Assembly (NCBI RefSeq): GCF_002892535.1
Contig: NZ_CP024847.1
Coordinates: 1,736,001-1,800,000, forward strand
Reading direction: 5' to 3'
DNA: 64,000 bases
DNA from: Aquella oligotrophica
GTDB taxonomy: Bacteria > Pseudomonadota > Gammaproteobacteria > Burkholderiales > UBA11063
This document shows positions 25,911 to 35,476 of this stretch, piece by piece. The notes under the pieces were generated by a model. The model ran no database searches and was not told where the DNA came from. It saw nothing but the letters and a program-made list of their open reading frames with translations. Within the stretch, counting starts at the first letter, position 1, and each line of letters starts with the position of its first letter. The translations under genes and the position numbers were made by a program.

Positions 25911-27666
25911 AATCAGGCTCCTTTAGTTGCAGATTCCATAAGTTAGCATAATGACCATTTAATCCAATTAACTCTTCATGAGTTCCTGATTCAATTATTC
26001 TGCCATGTTCAAGTACATGAATTTTATCTGCATTGACAATTGTTGACAAACGATGAGCAATAACTATTGTTGTTCGGTCTTTGGCAACGTGCTCCATCGC
26101 CTTTTGGATAAGATCCTCAGTTTGATTGTCAAGCGCTGAAGTAGCCTCATCAAGAATCAATATTGCCGGGTTCTTGATTATTGCGCGAGCAAGTGCAATC
26201 CGCTGGCGCTGTCCACCTGAAAGCTTCTGTCCACGTTCACCAACTAAGGTATTATAGCCTTCTGGCAACTGACTGATAAAACCATCGGCTTCAGCTAATT
26301 TGGCAACCCGGATAATTTCCTCATGCTTAGCCTCAAATGTACCGTAGGCGATATTATCAGCAATAGTTCCATCAATCAAAAAGGTATCCTGACTAACTAG
26401 ACCAATCTGCTGGCGTAATTCGGCTAGCTGTAATGAAGTTATTTCCTGATTATCAATCAAAATCTGACCGGAATTATAGCTATAAAAACGTAGTAGTAGC
26501 TTAACTATGGTAGATTTACCTGAGCCAGTACTACCAACAAAAGCAATCGTCTCACCACTTGTAACATTAAACGATAAATCACTAAAAAGCTTGTCCCGCT
26601 CATGATAGGCAAAATCAACCTTATTAAATTCAATCTCCCCACGACAGGGCAGCATAAGTTGATTCGGTCCGGAAACAATATGTATCGGTGCATTTAATAA
26701 GCCCATTACACGATTAATTGCTGCCATTGAACGCTGATACATATCGGTTACTTGCGCCAAATAGGTAAGTGGCCACAACAACCGTTGCGATAAAAATATC
26801 AGAATACTATATGATGCAACTTCTATTTTTCCATCAATCGTCAGTAATCCACCATAAATTAGAGCACCCAGAAAGCCAAGCATAACCGCCATCCGAATTA
26901 CCGGAGTTACTGCCGCTGACATAATGATAGCTTTTTTATTCGCATCAGCATATTTCTGGCTAAGTTTCGTTATCTGAATTAATTCATGAATTTCGGTAAC
27001 AAATGCCTTAATTATCGGTAAACCAGATAAATTGGTATTTAATTTACTATTTAACTCACCTGCCGAATTACGCACACTTAAATAGCGTGGAGCAAGTTTT
27101 TTGCGGAAATAGAAAACACCGATTACAATTAATGGCATTGGTAAAAAGCTAAGTATAGCAACTTCTGCCGATATCATAAAAAATATGATACTGATGATTA
27201 TAGTTGAAGATATTATCTGTAGAATCTGATTAATACCATCATTGATAAATCGCTCTAGTTGATTAATATCATCATTAAGAATCGCCATCAAATTACCTGT
27301 CGCCTGATTTTCAAAATATTCAAGCTCTAGCTTTTGCACATGTGAATAGGCATCAAGACGCATATCATGTTGTAAATGTTGTGCCAGATAACACCACTTT
27401 AATGAATACAAATATTGAAATAATGACTCCAACACCCAAGTAAGACCAGTAAATAAACCAAGTATCACTATCTGCCATTTTACATCGTGAATACCAATTT
27501 TAGCTAATAAGGAGTCTTGGCGTTTAACAATCACATCAACCGCAACCCCAATTAAAACCTCAGGAAGAATATCAAAAGATTTATTTAATAGCGAATAGAA
27601 CGAAGCAATAATAATATCTTTCCGATATTTACCACTATAACGAAAAAGTTTTAATAAAGGGTGCAT
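25903..27666 (-). CDS. ABC exporter, fused permease-ATPase (MsbA/MDR-like)
   Basis: The 587-aa half-transporter has six N-terminal helices (to about residue 310) and a C-terminal ATPase. Walker A is GSTGSGKST, the Q-loop follows at VSQD, the signature is LSGGQRQRIALARAI and Walker B is AILILDEATSALD with the H-loop in IVIAHRLSTI. It acts as a homodimer that exports lipids or drugs; the substrate cannot be told. It is separated by 8 bp from the bestrophin-like gene and overlaps the symporter gene. Confidence 0.9.
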   Translation of the reverse strand: MHPLLKLFRYSGKYRKDIIIASFYSLLNKSFDILPEVLIGVAVDVIVKRQDSLLAKIGIHDVKWQIVILGLFTGLTWVLESLFQYLYSLKWCYLAQHLQHDMRLDAYSHVQKLELEYFENQATGNLMAILNDDINQLERFINDGINQILQIISSTIIISIIFFMISAEVAILSFLPMPLIVIGVFYFRKKLAPRYLSVRNSAGELNSKLNTNLSGLPIIKAFVTEIHELIQITKLSQKYADANKKAIIMSAAVTPVIRMAVMLGFLGALIYGGLLTIDGKIEVASYSILIFLSQRLLWPLTYLAQVTDMYQRSMAAINRVMGLLNAPIHIVSGPNQLMLPCRGEIEFNKVDFAYHERDKLFSDLSFNVTSGETIAFVGSTGSGKSTIVKLLLRFYSYNSGQILIDNQEITSLQLAELRQQIGLVSQDTFLIDGTIADNIAYGTFEAKHEEIIRVAKLAEADGFISQLPEGYNTLVGERGQKLSGGQRQRIALARAIIKNPAILILDEATSALDNQTEDLIQKAMEHVAKDRTTIVIAHRLSTIVNADKIHVLEHGRIIESGTHEELIGLNGHYANLWNLQLKEPDCA

Positions 27667-27674
27667 TCTTAGGT

Positions 27675-28550
27675 TTATCCCGCAATATTTCTAACATTAT
27701 TGGCAATATTCATCGAAATATTGTCAAGTGGCAAATCATTATCATCATAAGCAAATGGGTTTTCAAGCTCATCTGCAACTGCTTCAAGCCCCCAAAGTAC
27801 ATAAATCATTACGATAATCATCGGAATAACAAAAAAACCAAATGTACCAGCCCAACCAAATGGGAATATCAACATGTAGAAAAATAATGCCTGCTTGATT
27901 AACACATTAAACGGTAGCGGAACTGGCGTATTAAGAATCTTCTCACAAGCTCCCAAAACATCGGTAAAAGCCCCCAAGTTTTCACTTAATACTAAAAACT
28001 CTTCAAGCTGAATTTTTCCCTCCTGACGACATTTACTGATAACCCGATTCATTTCCCGCAAAAGAATATTTGGTAAATGATCTTGTTGACTATGTGTTAC
28101 TCCAAGTTCAGTCATTATTTCCATGCATTTATCGGTTTCACGGCGTAAGTGGCATTTTAATAATTCAGGAAATCTTGCCAGATACTCCTTAAATTCAGGG
28201 TAATTATTTAAACCAAAAAAAGCATCAAATCTTAGTGCCAAATTACGTGCATTATTGGTTAATTGCCCCCACAACCCACGCCCTTCCCACCAACGAGCAT
28301 AAGCAGTATTCACCCGAAAAGCAATCATGATTGAAAGGACAAAATTAAATAGTAAATGAAACTGTCCAAGATAAGCAAAATCATTAATAATGCTATAATA
28401 ATCATGCAAAAAGTACTCGGCAGCACTAACTAATGAGGCGTAAATAATCATTAGTATTACAATTGGTCTTAGACGTCTAAATACATTTTCCTGATGAAAA
28501 TTAAATAAAAAATGTACCCATGCTTTTGGATCATAGATTTTAATTGGCAT
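27675..28550 (-). CDS. Bestrophin-family anion channel
   Basis: The 291-aa protein carries the bestrophin/YneE signature FRVNTAYARWWEGRGLWGQLTNNARNLA after an N-terminal helix. Four helices in total are predicted, two near the N-terminus and two near 220-260. Bacterial bestrophins are pentameric anion or cation channels of the inner membrane. It begins 2 bp after hscA, an unusual partner, and is followed by the ABC exporter. Confidence 0.88.
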   Translation of the reverse strand: MPIKIYDPKAWVHFLFNFHQENVFRRLRPIVILMIIYASLVSAAEYFLHDYYSIINDFAYLGQFHLLFNFVLSIMIAFRVNTAYARWWEGRGLWGQLTNNARNLALRFDAFFGLNNYPEFKEYLARFPELLKCHLRRETDKCMEIMTELGVTHSQQDHLPNILLREMNRVISKCRQEGKIQLEEFLVLSENLGAFTDVLGACEKILNTPVPLPFNVLIKQALFFYMLIFPFGWAGTFGFFVIPMIIVMIYVLWGLEAVADELENPFAYDDNDLPLDNISMNIANNVRNIAG

Positions 28551-28552
28551 CG

Positions 28553-30439
28553 TTATTTATTCTCCGTCAATACTTCACTCACATTTTTTCCTTTCAGACT
28601 AGCACTAATCGCCTGATTCATTCTTCGACTCGCAAAATCGTTACTCACATCATTTAATTGATTAGTTAAATTTTTAATCTGACTAGTAGCTTCTGTATAA
28701 TCATCTACTATCCGAGCAATTTTAACTTTTAGTTGCATACTCACATGACTGATTTTATCCATTTCACCATCTAAAAGCAAATCAGAATCTTGAATAATTG
28801 CTTTTTCTATAGAATCAATCAATGCTTTAGCATCTACAACAGCTTCCTGATAAAACCGCATTTGCATGTCTTTATCAGCATTATCAATTGATTCTGCTAA
28901 CATAGATTGAATTTCATCACCAGATAAACCATAACTCGGTTTTACCTCAATCTGACTAATAATCCCAGTACTCATTTCTTTGGCACTTACAGTTAATAGC
29001 CCGTCTGCATCAATCTGATAAGTAATCCTGATCCTTGGCTGCCCAGCAACCATTGATGGGATTCCACGCAGCGTAAACCTAGCAAGTGAACGACAATCGG
29101 CAACCATTTCACGTTCACCTTGCACAACATGGATAGTCATTGCCGTTTGTCCATCTTTATACGTAGTAAATTCCTGTGCCCTAGCCACTGGAATTGGAGA
29201 ATTACGCGGAATGATTTTTTCGGTAAGTTCCCCCATAGTTTCAACACCAAGAGATAATGGCGTTACATCCAGAAGAAGCCAGTCATCTTTGGTATTTCCA
29301 ACTAAAACATTCGCCTGAATACTAGCGCCAATCGCTACAACCTCATCCGGATTAATCGAAGTAAGTGGTTCTTTAACAAAAAACTCTCGAACAGCTTGAC
29401 GAATTGGTAACAACCTAGTTGAGCCACCTACCATTATGATTTCATTGATATCATCTTTGCTTAATTTTGCATCACGTAATGCCTTTTTTACTGGCAACAT
29501 GGTTTTTTGCACAAGATTATGCACAATTCCTTCAAACTCTACGCGAGTGATTGAAATATTTACAATTTTCTTACTTGAAAGCACCACATTCAAGGCGACT
29601 TTCTCTTTTATTGAAAATTGTTCCTTGACTTCTCTAGATTTTACTAATAATAAGGCGGTATCTTCATCACTTAGCTGTGATAAATTTGATTTTTGTAATA
29701 TATAGCAAAATAGACGATGATCAAAATCATCTCCACCCAAATGGGTATCACCACTAACGGCAAGTACCTCAAATACTCCTTTATTTAGGCGTAAGATTGA
29801 AACATCAAAAGTACCACCGCCCAAATCATAAACCAAGAAGATACCTTCCTGTTTACTATCAAGACCATAAGCTATCGCTGCCGCAGTTGGTTCGTTTAAC
29901 AACCTTAAAACATTTAATCCAGCTAGTTCAGCTGCATGCTTGGTTGCGCTACGTTGGGCATCATCAAAATAAGCAGGAACGGTAATTACTGCCCCAACTG
30001 CCTCCTCACCCAAAGATTCTGTTGCTAGTGCTTTTAGACTTTTTAATATATCAGCAGATACCTGTACCGAATCTTTAATTCCCTGTCGGGTATTAATCTG
30101 GATATGACTTGCCTGCTTTACAAATTTATACGGATAGGTAATTTCCGGATCCAGATCAGCAAAGCTTCTACCCATAAATCTTTTTACCGAGACTATCGTA
30201 TTTGCTGGATCAGTGACTCTTAGCTTCTGTGCCGCACGACCAACCAGAATTGTATCCTCACCGTAATTTACTACCGAGGGGATTAAATTTTTTCCATCCT
30301 GATCAGATAACACTACCGCTTCACCACTTTTAACAGTGGCTACTAGCGAATTAGTCGTTCCTAGATCGATTCCAATTGCAATATTTCTCTGATGCGGAAC
30401 TCCAGACATTTCTGGTTCTGCAATTTGTAACAACGCCAT
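28553..30439 (-). CDS. hscA: Fe-S assembly chaperone HscA (Hsp70)
   Basis: The 628-aa Hsp70 uses ATP to release the cluster from IscU. Motifs are GIDLGTTNSLVATV (phosphate 1), VYDLGGGTFDVSIL (phosphate 2) and IIMVGGSTRLLPIR (adenosine); the substrate-binding domain follows from about residue 390. It lacks the long acidic tail of DnaK. hscB lies 14 bp upstream on the same strand. Its IscU partner in this window has the LPPVK motif that HscA recognises. It is cut off from iscRSUA by a strong terminator, and the transcript appears to continue into bestrophin and transporter genes. Confidence 0.95.
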   Translation of the reverse strand: MALLQIAEPEMSGVPHQRNIAIGIDLGTTNSLVATVKSGEAVVLSDQDGKNLIPSVVNYGEDTILVGRAAQKLRVTDPANTIVSVKRFMGRSFADLDPEITYPYKFVKQASHIQINTRQGIKDSVQVSADILKSLKALATESLGEEAVGAVITVPAYFDDAQRSATKHAAELAGLNVLRLLNEPTAAAIAYGLDSKQEGIFLVYDLGGGTFDVSILRLNKGVFEVLAVSGDTHLGGDDFDHRLFCYILQKSNLSQLSDEDTALLLVKSREVKEQFSIKEKVALNVVLSSKKIVNISITRVEFEGIVHNLVQKTMLPVKKALRDAKLSKDDINEIIMVGGSTRLLPIRQAVREFFVKEPLTSINPDEVVAIGASIQANVLVGNTKDDWLLLDVTPLSLGVETMGELTEKIIPRNSPIPVARAQEFTTYKDGQTAMTIHVVQGEREMVADCRSLARFTLRGIPSMVAGQPRIRITYQIDADGLLTVSAKEMSTGIISQIEVKPSYGLSGDEIQSMLAESIDNADKDMQMRFYQEAVVDAKALIDSIEKAIIQDSDLLLDGEMDKISHVSMQLKVKIARIVDDYTEATSQIKNLTNQLNDVSNDFASRRMNQAISASLKGKNVSEVLTENK

Positions 30440-30453
30440 ATTTTCCTACTCAT

Positions 30454-30978
30454 TTAGATTTCTGCAATACTACTTGCAACTAATTGCTGCAATTTCACAT
30501 AAAATGATAATTGTTTAATCGGCTCAATAATTAACTCAAGTTTATCATTAGTAAATAACTCATCTACCTGTTGAACCAATTTTTGTTCTTTAGCTTGCAA
30601 TTTATTTTCAATTGCCAAGAGCTGATCAAAGTCTTGATTGTCTCTAGCCTCATCAATAGCTTCGCGAACCTCAATCTGCTCTAGCAAAAAAGCATGGCTA
30701 AATTTGGTTTCATGTACCAGATCTATTTCCACACCCCGTAATTTTAACAGATATAGCGCTCTCAATAATGGACTAGCGAGAGTTCTATATGCTTCATTTA
30801 TATAACTAGAAAGTATTAATGACTGATTTGCTACCTCTATAGCTTGATTAGAGTACTTATCCGGATGATATTGCTTTTGCAATTCACGCATATTATTTTG
30901 GATTTGTTCCAGATTAATATTAAATATCGGCTCAATACTAAATAATTCAAAAAAATTTAACTTTAACAGTTTATCCAT
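30454..30978 (-). CDS. hscB: Fe-S assembly co-chaperone HscB
   Basis: The 174-aa protein has an N-terminal J-domain with the HPD motif at 38-40 (KQYHPDK) that stimulates HscA ATPase, and a C-terminal three-helix domain that binds IscU. The N-terminus begins with the family segment NFFELFSIEPIF. It heads the hscB-hscA unit. Confidence 0.93.
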   Translation of the reverse strand: MDKLLKLNFFELFSIEPIFNINLEQIQNNMRELQKQYHPDKYSNQAIEVANQSLILSSYINEAYRTLASPLLRALYLLKLRGVEIDLVHETKFSHAFLLEQIEVREAIDEARDNQDFDQLLAIENKLQAKEQKLVQQVDELFTNDKLELIIEPIKQLSFYVKLQQLVASSIAEI

Positions 30979-31166
30979 ATTCCATTTATTCTTAATTTTT
31001 ATAATAGACCTCTTTCTTAACCTGCTTCTTTAACTCTTATTCGTTGTCATAAAGTCTTTTGCGATACTCATGTACTTACATGTACATTCCGTTTCTCAAA
31101 GCCTTTACTCCTAGTCTAAGAGCAAAATAATTGGTTATGAAAGGGCTCTAATATTATAAGGGATAA
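30979..31166 (-). promoter_or_regulatory. hscB upstream region
   Basis: No gene is seen in this 188-bp stretch. A -10-like TATAAT on the minus strand (31154-31159) lies directly after the isc terminator and could start an hscBA transcript with a leader of about 170 nt, but there is no matching -35. The heptamer CATGTAC occurs twice (31069-31075 and 31079-31085). I found no IscR-like site here. Confidence 0.3.
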
Positions 31167-31205
31167 ATAAAGTAAAAGCCCCATTAAGGGGCTTTTACTT
31201 TATTT
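31167..31205 (-). terminator. Strong terminator after iscA
   Basis: A perfect 17-bp inverted repeat (AATAAAGTAAAAGCCCC and its complement) with a 5-nt loop begins 5 bp after the iscA stop. The A/T-rich flanks give U-rich tails in both directions. It should end iscRSUA transcription before hscBA. Confidence 0.9.
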
Positions 31206-31209
31206 GGTA

Positions 31210-31530
31210 TTATACCGTGAAGCTCTCTCCACAACCACATTCATCTTTTACATTTGGATTTGTAAACTTAAATCCTTCCTGCAATCCTTCCTTGGTGTAA
31301 TCAAGGACAGTTCCGTCAAGATACTTGAGACTTTTCTGGTCAACAAATATTTTTATACCATTTGACTCAAACATTTCATCATCTGAATTTGAGCTATCGA
31401 CAAATTCAAGCTTATAAGCCAGTCCAGAACAACCAGTAGTTTTCACACCAAGACGTAAGCCAATTCCTTTGCCACGCTTAGATAAGAACGCCTGTACCCG
31501 ACTTGCTGCCGCTTCAGTTGCACTAATCAT
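31210..31530 (-). CDS. iscA: A-type iron-sulfur carrier IscA
   Basis: The 106-aa protein carries iron or Fe-S clusters to target proteins. The three ligands C34 (TTGCSGLAY), C98 and C100 (CGCG) are present with family spacing. It is the last gene of the iscRSUA transcript, 11 bp after iscU, followed at once by a strong terminator. Confidence 0.95.
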   Translation of the reverse strand: MISATEAAASRVQAFLSKRGKGIGLRLGVKTTGCSGLAYKLEFVDSSNSDDEMFESNGIKIFVDQKSLKYLDGTVLDYTKEGLQEGFKFTNPNVKDECGCGESFTV

Positions 31531-31541
31531 TATTTATTCAC

Positions 31542-31925
31542 CTATTTACCATGCTTAGCCTGATAGTCTGCAATTGCAGCTTTTATTGCATCTTCCGCCA
31601 AAACAGAACAATGTATTTTTACTGGTGGTAATTCTAATTCGTCGGCTATTTGACTATTTTTGATGGTTTTAGCTTCATCTAGAGACTTACCTTTTAACCA
31701 TTCAGTTACTAAAGATGAAGAAGCAATTGCCGAACCACAACCATAAGTTTTAAATTTAGCATCCTCAATAACACCGTTGTCACCAACTTTAATCTGTAGT
31801 TTCATAACGTCACCACAAGAGGGTGCACCAACCATACCAGTACCTACATGTGGATCATTTTTATCAAGTGCTCCAACATTGCGTGGATTTTCATAATGAT
31901 CAATTACTTTGTTTGAATAAGACAT
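31542..31925 (-). CDS. iscU: Iron-sulfur cluster scaffold IscU
   Basis: The 127-aa scaffold assembles [2Fe-2S] clusters with sulfur from IscS. Cluster ligands are C37 (GAPSCGD), C63 (YGCGSA) and C106 (KIHCSVLA). The HscA recognition motif LPPVK is at residues 99-103. It lies 12 bp after iscS. Confidence 0.96.
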   Translation of the reverse strand: MSYSNKVIDHYENPRNVGALDKNDPHVGTGMVGAPSCGDVMKLQIKVGDNGVIEDAKFKTYGCGSAIASSSLVTEWLKGKSLDEAKTIKNSQIADELELPPVKIHCSVLAEDAIKAAIADYQAKHGK

Positions 31926-31937
31926 TTTAAATTCCTT

Positions 31938-33179
31938 TTAATGCAAAATTACGTCGCGTTGGGTATCGTGTGAATCCCATTGGAAATTTTCCACATCAAT
32001 ACCATCTTGAAACATTTCCCATAATGGCGAAAGTTCACGCAGTTTTGCTACTTTTTCCTGCAATAGTTTAATTGTATAATCTATTTCTTCTTCAGTATTA
32101 AACCTGCCAATACTGAAACGAATTGAACTGTGTGCCAATTCATCATTCCGTCCAATTGCCCGAAGCACATATGAAGGCTCAAGAGACGCAGAAGTACATG
32201 CTGAACCACTCGATACTGCAATATCTTTAATTGCCATCATTAATGACTCACCTTCTACAAAATTGAAGCTAACATTCAAATTCTGTGGCACGCGATGCTC
32301 AAGATCACCATTAACATATATTTCTGGGATTGCTTGTAGTCCAGTTAATAATTTATTCTGTAAATACTTTAGTTTTGGTAATTCCACAGCCATTTCAGCT
32401 TTAGCAATCGCAAAAGCTTCACCCATACCAACTATCTGATGCGCTGGCAAAGTACCTGATCTAAATCCACGCTCATGTCCGCCACCATGAATAAGAGGTA
32501 ACAAACGAACTCTTGGTTTACGTCTTACATAAAGTGCACCAACACCTTTTGGCCCATAGACCTTATGTGCCGAAAAACTCATCAGATCAACATTAAGATC
32601 AGTAAGACTAAAGTCAACCTTACCCACCGCTTGAGCAGCATCAACATGAAAAATAATACCTTTTTCGCGGCATAATTGACCGATTGCCGAAATATCCTGA
32701 ATTACACCAATTTCATTATTAACAAACATAACTGAAGCAATTATAGTATCAGGTCTAATTGCGGCAGCAAATTTGGCAATATCAATCAAACCATTTGTTT
32801 CAGGAGATAGATAAGTTACTTCAAAACCAACCCGCTCTAATTCACGCATAGTGTCAAGAGTAGCCTTATGTTCAGTCTTAACCGTGATCAGATGCTTACC
32901 CTTTTCCTGATAAAATTCAGCTGCACCCTTAAGTGCCAAATTAATTGACTCAGTAGCACCAGATGTCCAGATAATTTCCTTACTATCACAGCCAACGGTA
33001 TCAGCAACTTGCTGCCGTGCATTTTCAACCGCAGCCTCAGCCGTCCAGCCAAACGAATGCGAACGCGATGCCGGATTCCCGAAATCATCTGTCAAGTATG
33101 GCAACATTTTAGCCAGTACCCGAGGATCAATTTTAGTAGTTGCCGAATTATCCAGATAGATTGGCAATTTAATTTTCAT
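31938..33179 (-). CDS. iscS: Cysteine desulfurase IscS
   Basis: The 413-aa PLP enzyme removes sulfur from cysteine and hands it to IscU and tRNA thiolation enzymes. The Schiff-base lysine is K206 ([12 protein letters not shown]), the persulfide cysteine is C328 ([10 protein letters not shown]) and the His of the active site is in KTEHKA. Numbering is the same as E. coli IscS. The C-terminus is about nine residues longer. It follows iscR by 16 bp. Confidence 0.96.
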   Translation of the reverse strand: MKIKLPIYLDNSATTKIDPRVLAKMLPYLTDDFGNPASRSHSFGWTAEAAVENARQQVADTVGCDSKEIIWTSGATESINLALKGAAEFYQEKGKHLITVKTEHKATLDTMRELERVGFEVTYLSPETNGLIDIAKFAAAIRPDTIIASVMFVNNEIGVIQDISAIGQLCREKGIIFHVDAAQAVGKVDFSLTDLNVDLMSFSAHKVYGPKGVGALYVRRKPRVRLLPLIHGGGHERGFRSGTLPAHQIVGMGEAFAIAKAEMAVELPKLKYLQNKLLTGLQAIPEIYVNGDLEHRVPQNLNVSFNFVEGESLMMAIKDIAVSSGSACTSASLEPSYVLRAIGRNDELAHSSIRFSIGRFNTEEEIDYTIKLLQEKVAKLRELSPLWEMFQDGIDVENFQWDSHDTQRDVILH

Positions 33180-33195
33180 TCAACGTAATTCCTTG

Positions 33196-33642
33196 TTAAT
33201 TTGGACAAAACATAATTTTTGCAGGCTCATTGGCGTCTGCTTTTTGAATTAGATCTTTTAAGGTAATTTTATCTAAGTAACTATATAATTCAGAGGTTAA
33301 CCCAGCCCATAAATCATGAGTAAGACATTTGCGGTTATCTTTACAATTTTTATCACCACGACAGGTTCTAGCATCCATATCTTCATCAACCGCTCGAATT
33401 ATTTGAGATATGTTTATTTCATCCAAATTTCGATTAAGCATATAACCGCCACCTGGACCTTTATAGCTTTTTACTACCTGGTTTTTACGCAGTTTAACAA
33501 ACAACTGCTCCAAATAAGAAAGAGAAATATTTTGTCTCTCACTAATATTGTATAGCGTAATAGGTCGTGAATTACTTTCACTGTAAATGGCTATATCCAA
33601 TAACGCAGTAACTGCAAACTTACCTTTTGTAGTCAGCTTCAT
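33196..33642 (-). CDS. iscR: Iron-sulfur cluster regulator IscR
   Basis: This 148-aa Rrf2-family regulator represses isc and related promoters when it holds a [2Fe-2S] cluster. The start is placed at the ATG of MKLTTKGKFAVTALLD, the conserved family N-terminus; a GTG 33 bp earlier lies almost at the transcription start and is unlikely. The winged helix-turn-helix is followed by C94, C100, C106 and H109 (C-x5-C-x5-C-x2-H), the IscR cluster ligands. Its promoter overlaps an IscR type-1-like site, so autorepression is expected. Confidence 0.95.
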   Translation of the reverse strand: MKLTTKGKFAVTALLDIAIYSESNSRPITLYNISERQNISLSYLEQLFVKLRKNQVVKSYKGPGGGYMLNRNLDEINISQIIRAVDEDMDARTCRGDKNCKDNRKCLTHDLWAGLTSELYSYLDKITLKDLIQKADANEPAKIMFCPN

Positions 33643-33677
33643 AACCGTAATAAACCTATAAAAAATTATTGGCACGG

Positions 33678-33706
33678 ATTTTACATTAACCCACTAACTT
33701 TGTCAA
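33678..33706 (-). promoter_or_regulatory. iscR promoter
   Basis: On the minus strand a perfect -35 TTGACA (33701-33706) is followed after 17 bp by TAAAAT (33678-33683). Transcription should begin near 33671 and read iscR-iscS-iscU-iscA. Confidence 0.85.
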
Positions 33707-33710
33707 GTAT
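33686..33710 (-). promoter_or_regulatory. IscR type-1-like site over the iscR promoter
   Basis: Read on the minus strand the 25-mer matches the IscR type-1 consensus at about 20 of 25 positions and covers the -35 and spacer of the iscR promoter. This is the usual position for autorepression. It agrees with the fdx upstream site at 17 of 25 positions. Confidence 0.7.
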
Positions 33711-33767
33711 ATAACATTATTTATTTTAGCTATATTTTAAGCTAATCAGCATACCCATTATTATACA

Positions 33768-33792
33768 ATATCCGACAATTTTAGTCAACTTT
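33768..33792 (+). promoter_or_regulatory. Second IscR-like site in the iscR/dat divergent region
   Basis: This plus-strand 25-mer agrees with the type-1 consensus at about 18 of 25 positions and with the fdx upstream site (plus-strand reading of 1555-1579) at 20 of 25, sharing ATTTTAGTCAACT. It is 58 bp from the promoter-overlapping site. E. coli iscR also has more than one IscR site. It could act on iscR or on the divergent dat gene. Confidence 0.5.
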
Positions 33793-33862
33793 TCAAAAAG
33801 TATAGTTATAACATCGCAAACAGTAGTAAAATAAGTGCTAGTCACATAGATAGGTCAGAAAC

Positions 33863-34737
33863 ATGAAACGCATCAGCTTTTTAAACGGAAACTTCATTGA
33901 TCACTCGGAGGCATATGTCCATATCGAAGATCGTGGGATACAATTTGCCGATGGAGTATATGAAGTAATTCTTTTGTACAAAAATCAACTGATAGATAAT
34001 GAATGGCATCTTGATCGACTGTTTCGTTCGCTAAATGAAATTAACATTAAACTACCCTATACCCACGAACAGCTTACCAATATAATGATGAATTTATGCC
34101 AACAAAATAATCTGGAAAATGCCTCGCTATATATTCAGGTAACCAGAGGTGTTAGTAATAGAAATCAGCTAATTCCTAAAGGGATTAATCCAACATTAAT
34201 CATGACGGTTTCACCCTTAATCGTAACTACACCGACGAGCTACTAAATGGCTATTCAGCCATGACTCTTGAAGACATCCGTTGGCAGCGCTGTGATATTA
34301 AGTCAATTAGTCTGCTCGCCAGTTCTCTAAGCAAACAAAAAGCAGTTGACTTTGGTTATTCGGAAGCAATTTTAGTTCGGAATAACATCGTTACTGAATG
34401 CTCTTTTTCAAACTTATTTATAGTCGACAATAATGATAATTTAATCACCAAGAACCTTGATAATCATGTTCTTGCTGGAATAACAAGGAAAAGAGTTATC
34501 GAGTTAGCAAAAATAGCAGGAATTACCGTAATTGAACAACCATTCTCACCAGATGAACTAATTGCAGCAAAAGAAGTATTTGCAACAAGCACTACTTTAC
34601 TAATAAGACCATTAACCAAAATAAATGAAACAATCGTCGGCACAGGTAAATGTGGTTCTATGACGAAAAAGCTTATTGAAAGCTATCAGCAATTTTTAAA
34701 CGTAACTAATCATGAAACAAACACAGCTAACCGATAA
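33863..34737 (+). pseudogene. dat: D-amino-acid aminotransferase, frameshifted
   Basis: This fold-type IV PLP transaminase interconverts D-alanine and D-glutamate. The N-terminal part (FLNGNFIDHSEAYVHIEDRGIQFADGVYEV) runs in one frame to about 34216. The rest (LNRNYTDELLNGYSAMTLEDIRW, PLP lysine in CDIKSISLL, NLFIV, TRKRVIELA) is in another frame to 34737. Adding one C to the CCC at 34214-34216 restores a single frame of about 291 aa. As in glpD, the lesion is a C4 run read as C3. The first frame ends at 34246. Gene or sequence error, no other damage is visible. It is divergent from iscR; its end overlaps the next gene by 26 bp. Confidence 0.83.
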
Positions 34738-35461
34738 AGATGCTCTAGAACAAATTATTTCTGCCTTGGAAATAATTGCAACCACATCACCACACCAAAT
34801 GTATGGAGTAAAAAATCACCAGTCAGAAATGATATATTACTCAAAAAGTTATGCCGATTTTCTTGGTATTGAAGCAAGTGCAATTCTGGGAAAAGCTACC
34901 TATTCGATATTATATGATGCAGCTGACATTGAATCAATAATTTTAGATGAAGATAATTCTGTCATGGCAGGGCGTAAGCCTGTCAGATTTCTAAAAATAA
35001 ACCGCATCAATGGGAATCTGAAGCCATACGTATGTATAAAGTCTCCATTAATAAATAAATCAACAGGTAATGTAATTGGAATATTATTGCAAGGACTAGA
35101 AATAAGCGCACTAAATCTAAACCACGAAATTATCCGCTCATATTTAAATTTCAACAAAAAACATAATGAAAATAGAGAACTTCTACCATTTTTAACTAGA
35201 CGTGAACGGCAGGTAGTATTTTTTTTCATGAACCAGCTTACCAGCCAAGAAATTGCTGATATTATTTTTAAAATTGAAGGCAAAAAAATCAGCAAAAGTA
35301 CGATTGACAGCCTATTTAATGACCAGCTTTATATAAAATTTAATGTAGCTAGTCGGGTAGCTCTTTATCAAAAACTTGAAGAGCTTGGCTACGATAAATT
35401 AATACCATCAGATGTCCTTACCAGCACATCAACCCCATTAAAAATCATTCACACCTTTTAA
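34712..35461 (+). CDS. PAS-LuxR transcription regulator, paralog A
   Basis: The 249-aa protein has an N-terminal PAS-like sensor (about 20-130, with MIYYSKSYADFLGIEASAILGK) and a C-terminal LuxR helix-turn-helix (LTRRERQVVFFF...SQEIADII...STIDS...NVASRVALYQKL). Between the second and recognition helices there are about six extra residues (FKIEGKKISKS) compared with ordinary LuxR domains. A paralog at 40.5 kb has the same plan and the same insertion. There is no receiver domain, so it probably responds to a small ligand or redox state through PAS. It overlaps dat by 26 bp, so a role in D-amino-acid or local transport control is possible. Confidence 0.75.
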   Translation: MKQTQLTDKDALEQIISALEIIATTSPHQMYGVKNHQSEMIYYSKSYADFLGIEASAILGKATYSILYDAADIESIILDEDNSVMAGRKPVRFLKINRINGNLKPYVCIKSPLINKSTGNVIGILLQGLEISALNLNHEIIRSYLNFNKKHNENRELLPFLTRRERQVVFFFMNQLTSQEIADIIFKIEGKKISKSTIDSLFNDQLYIKFNVASRVALYQKLEELGYDKLIPSDVLTSTSTPLKIIHTF

Positions 35462-35476
35462 ACAATTTTAAGCAAA

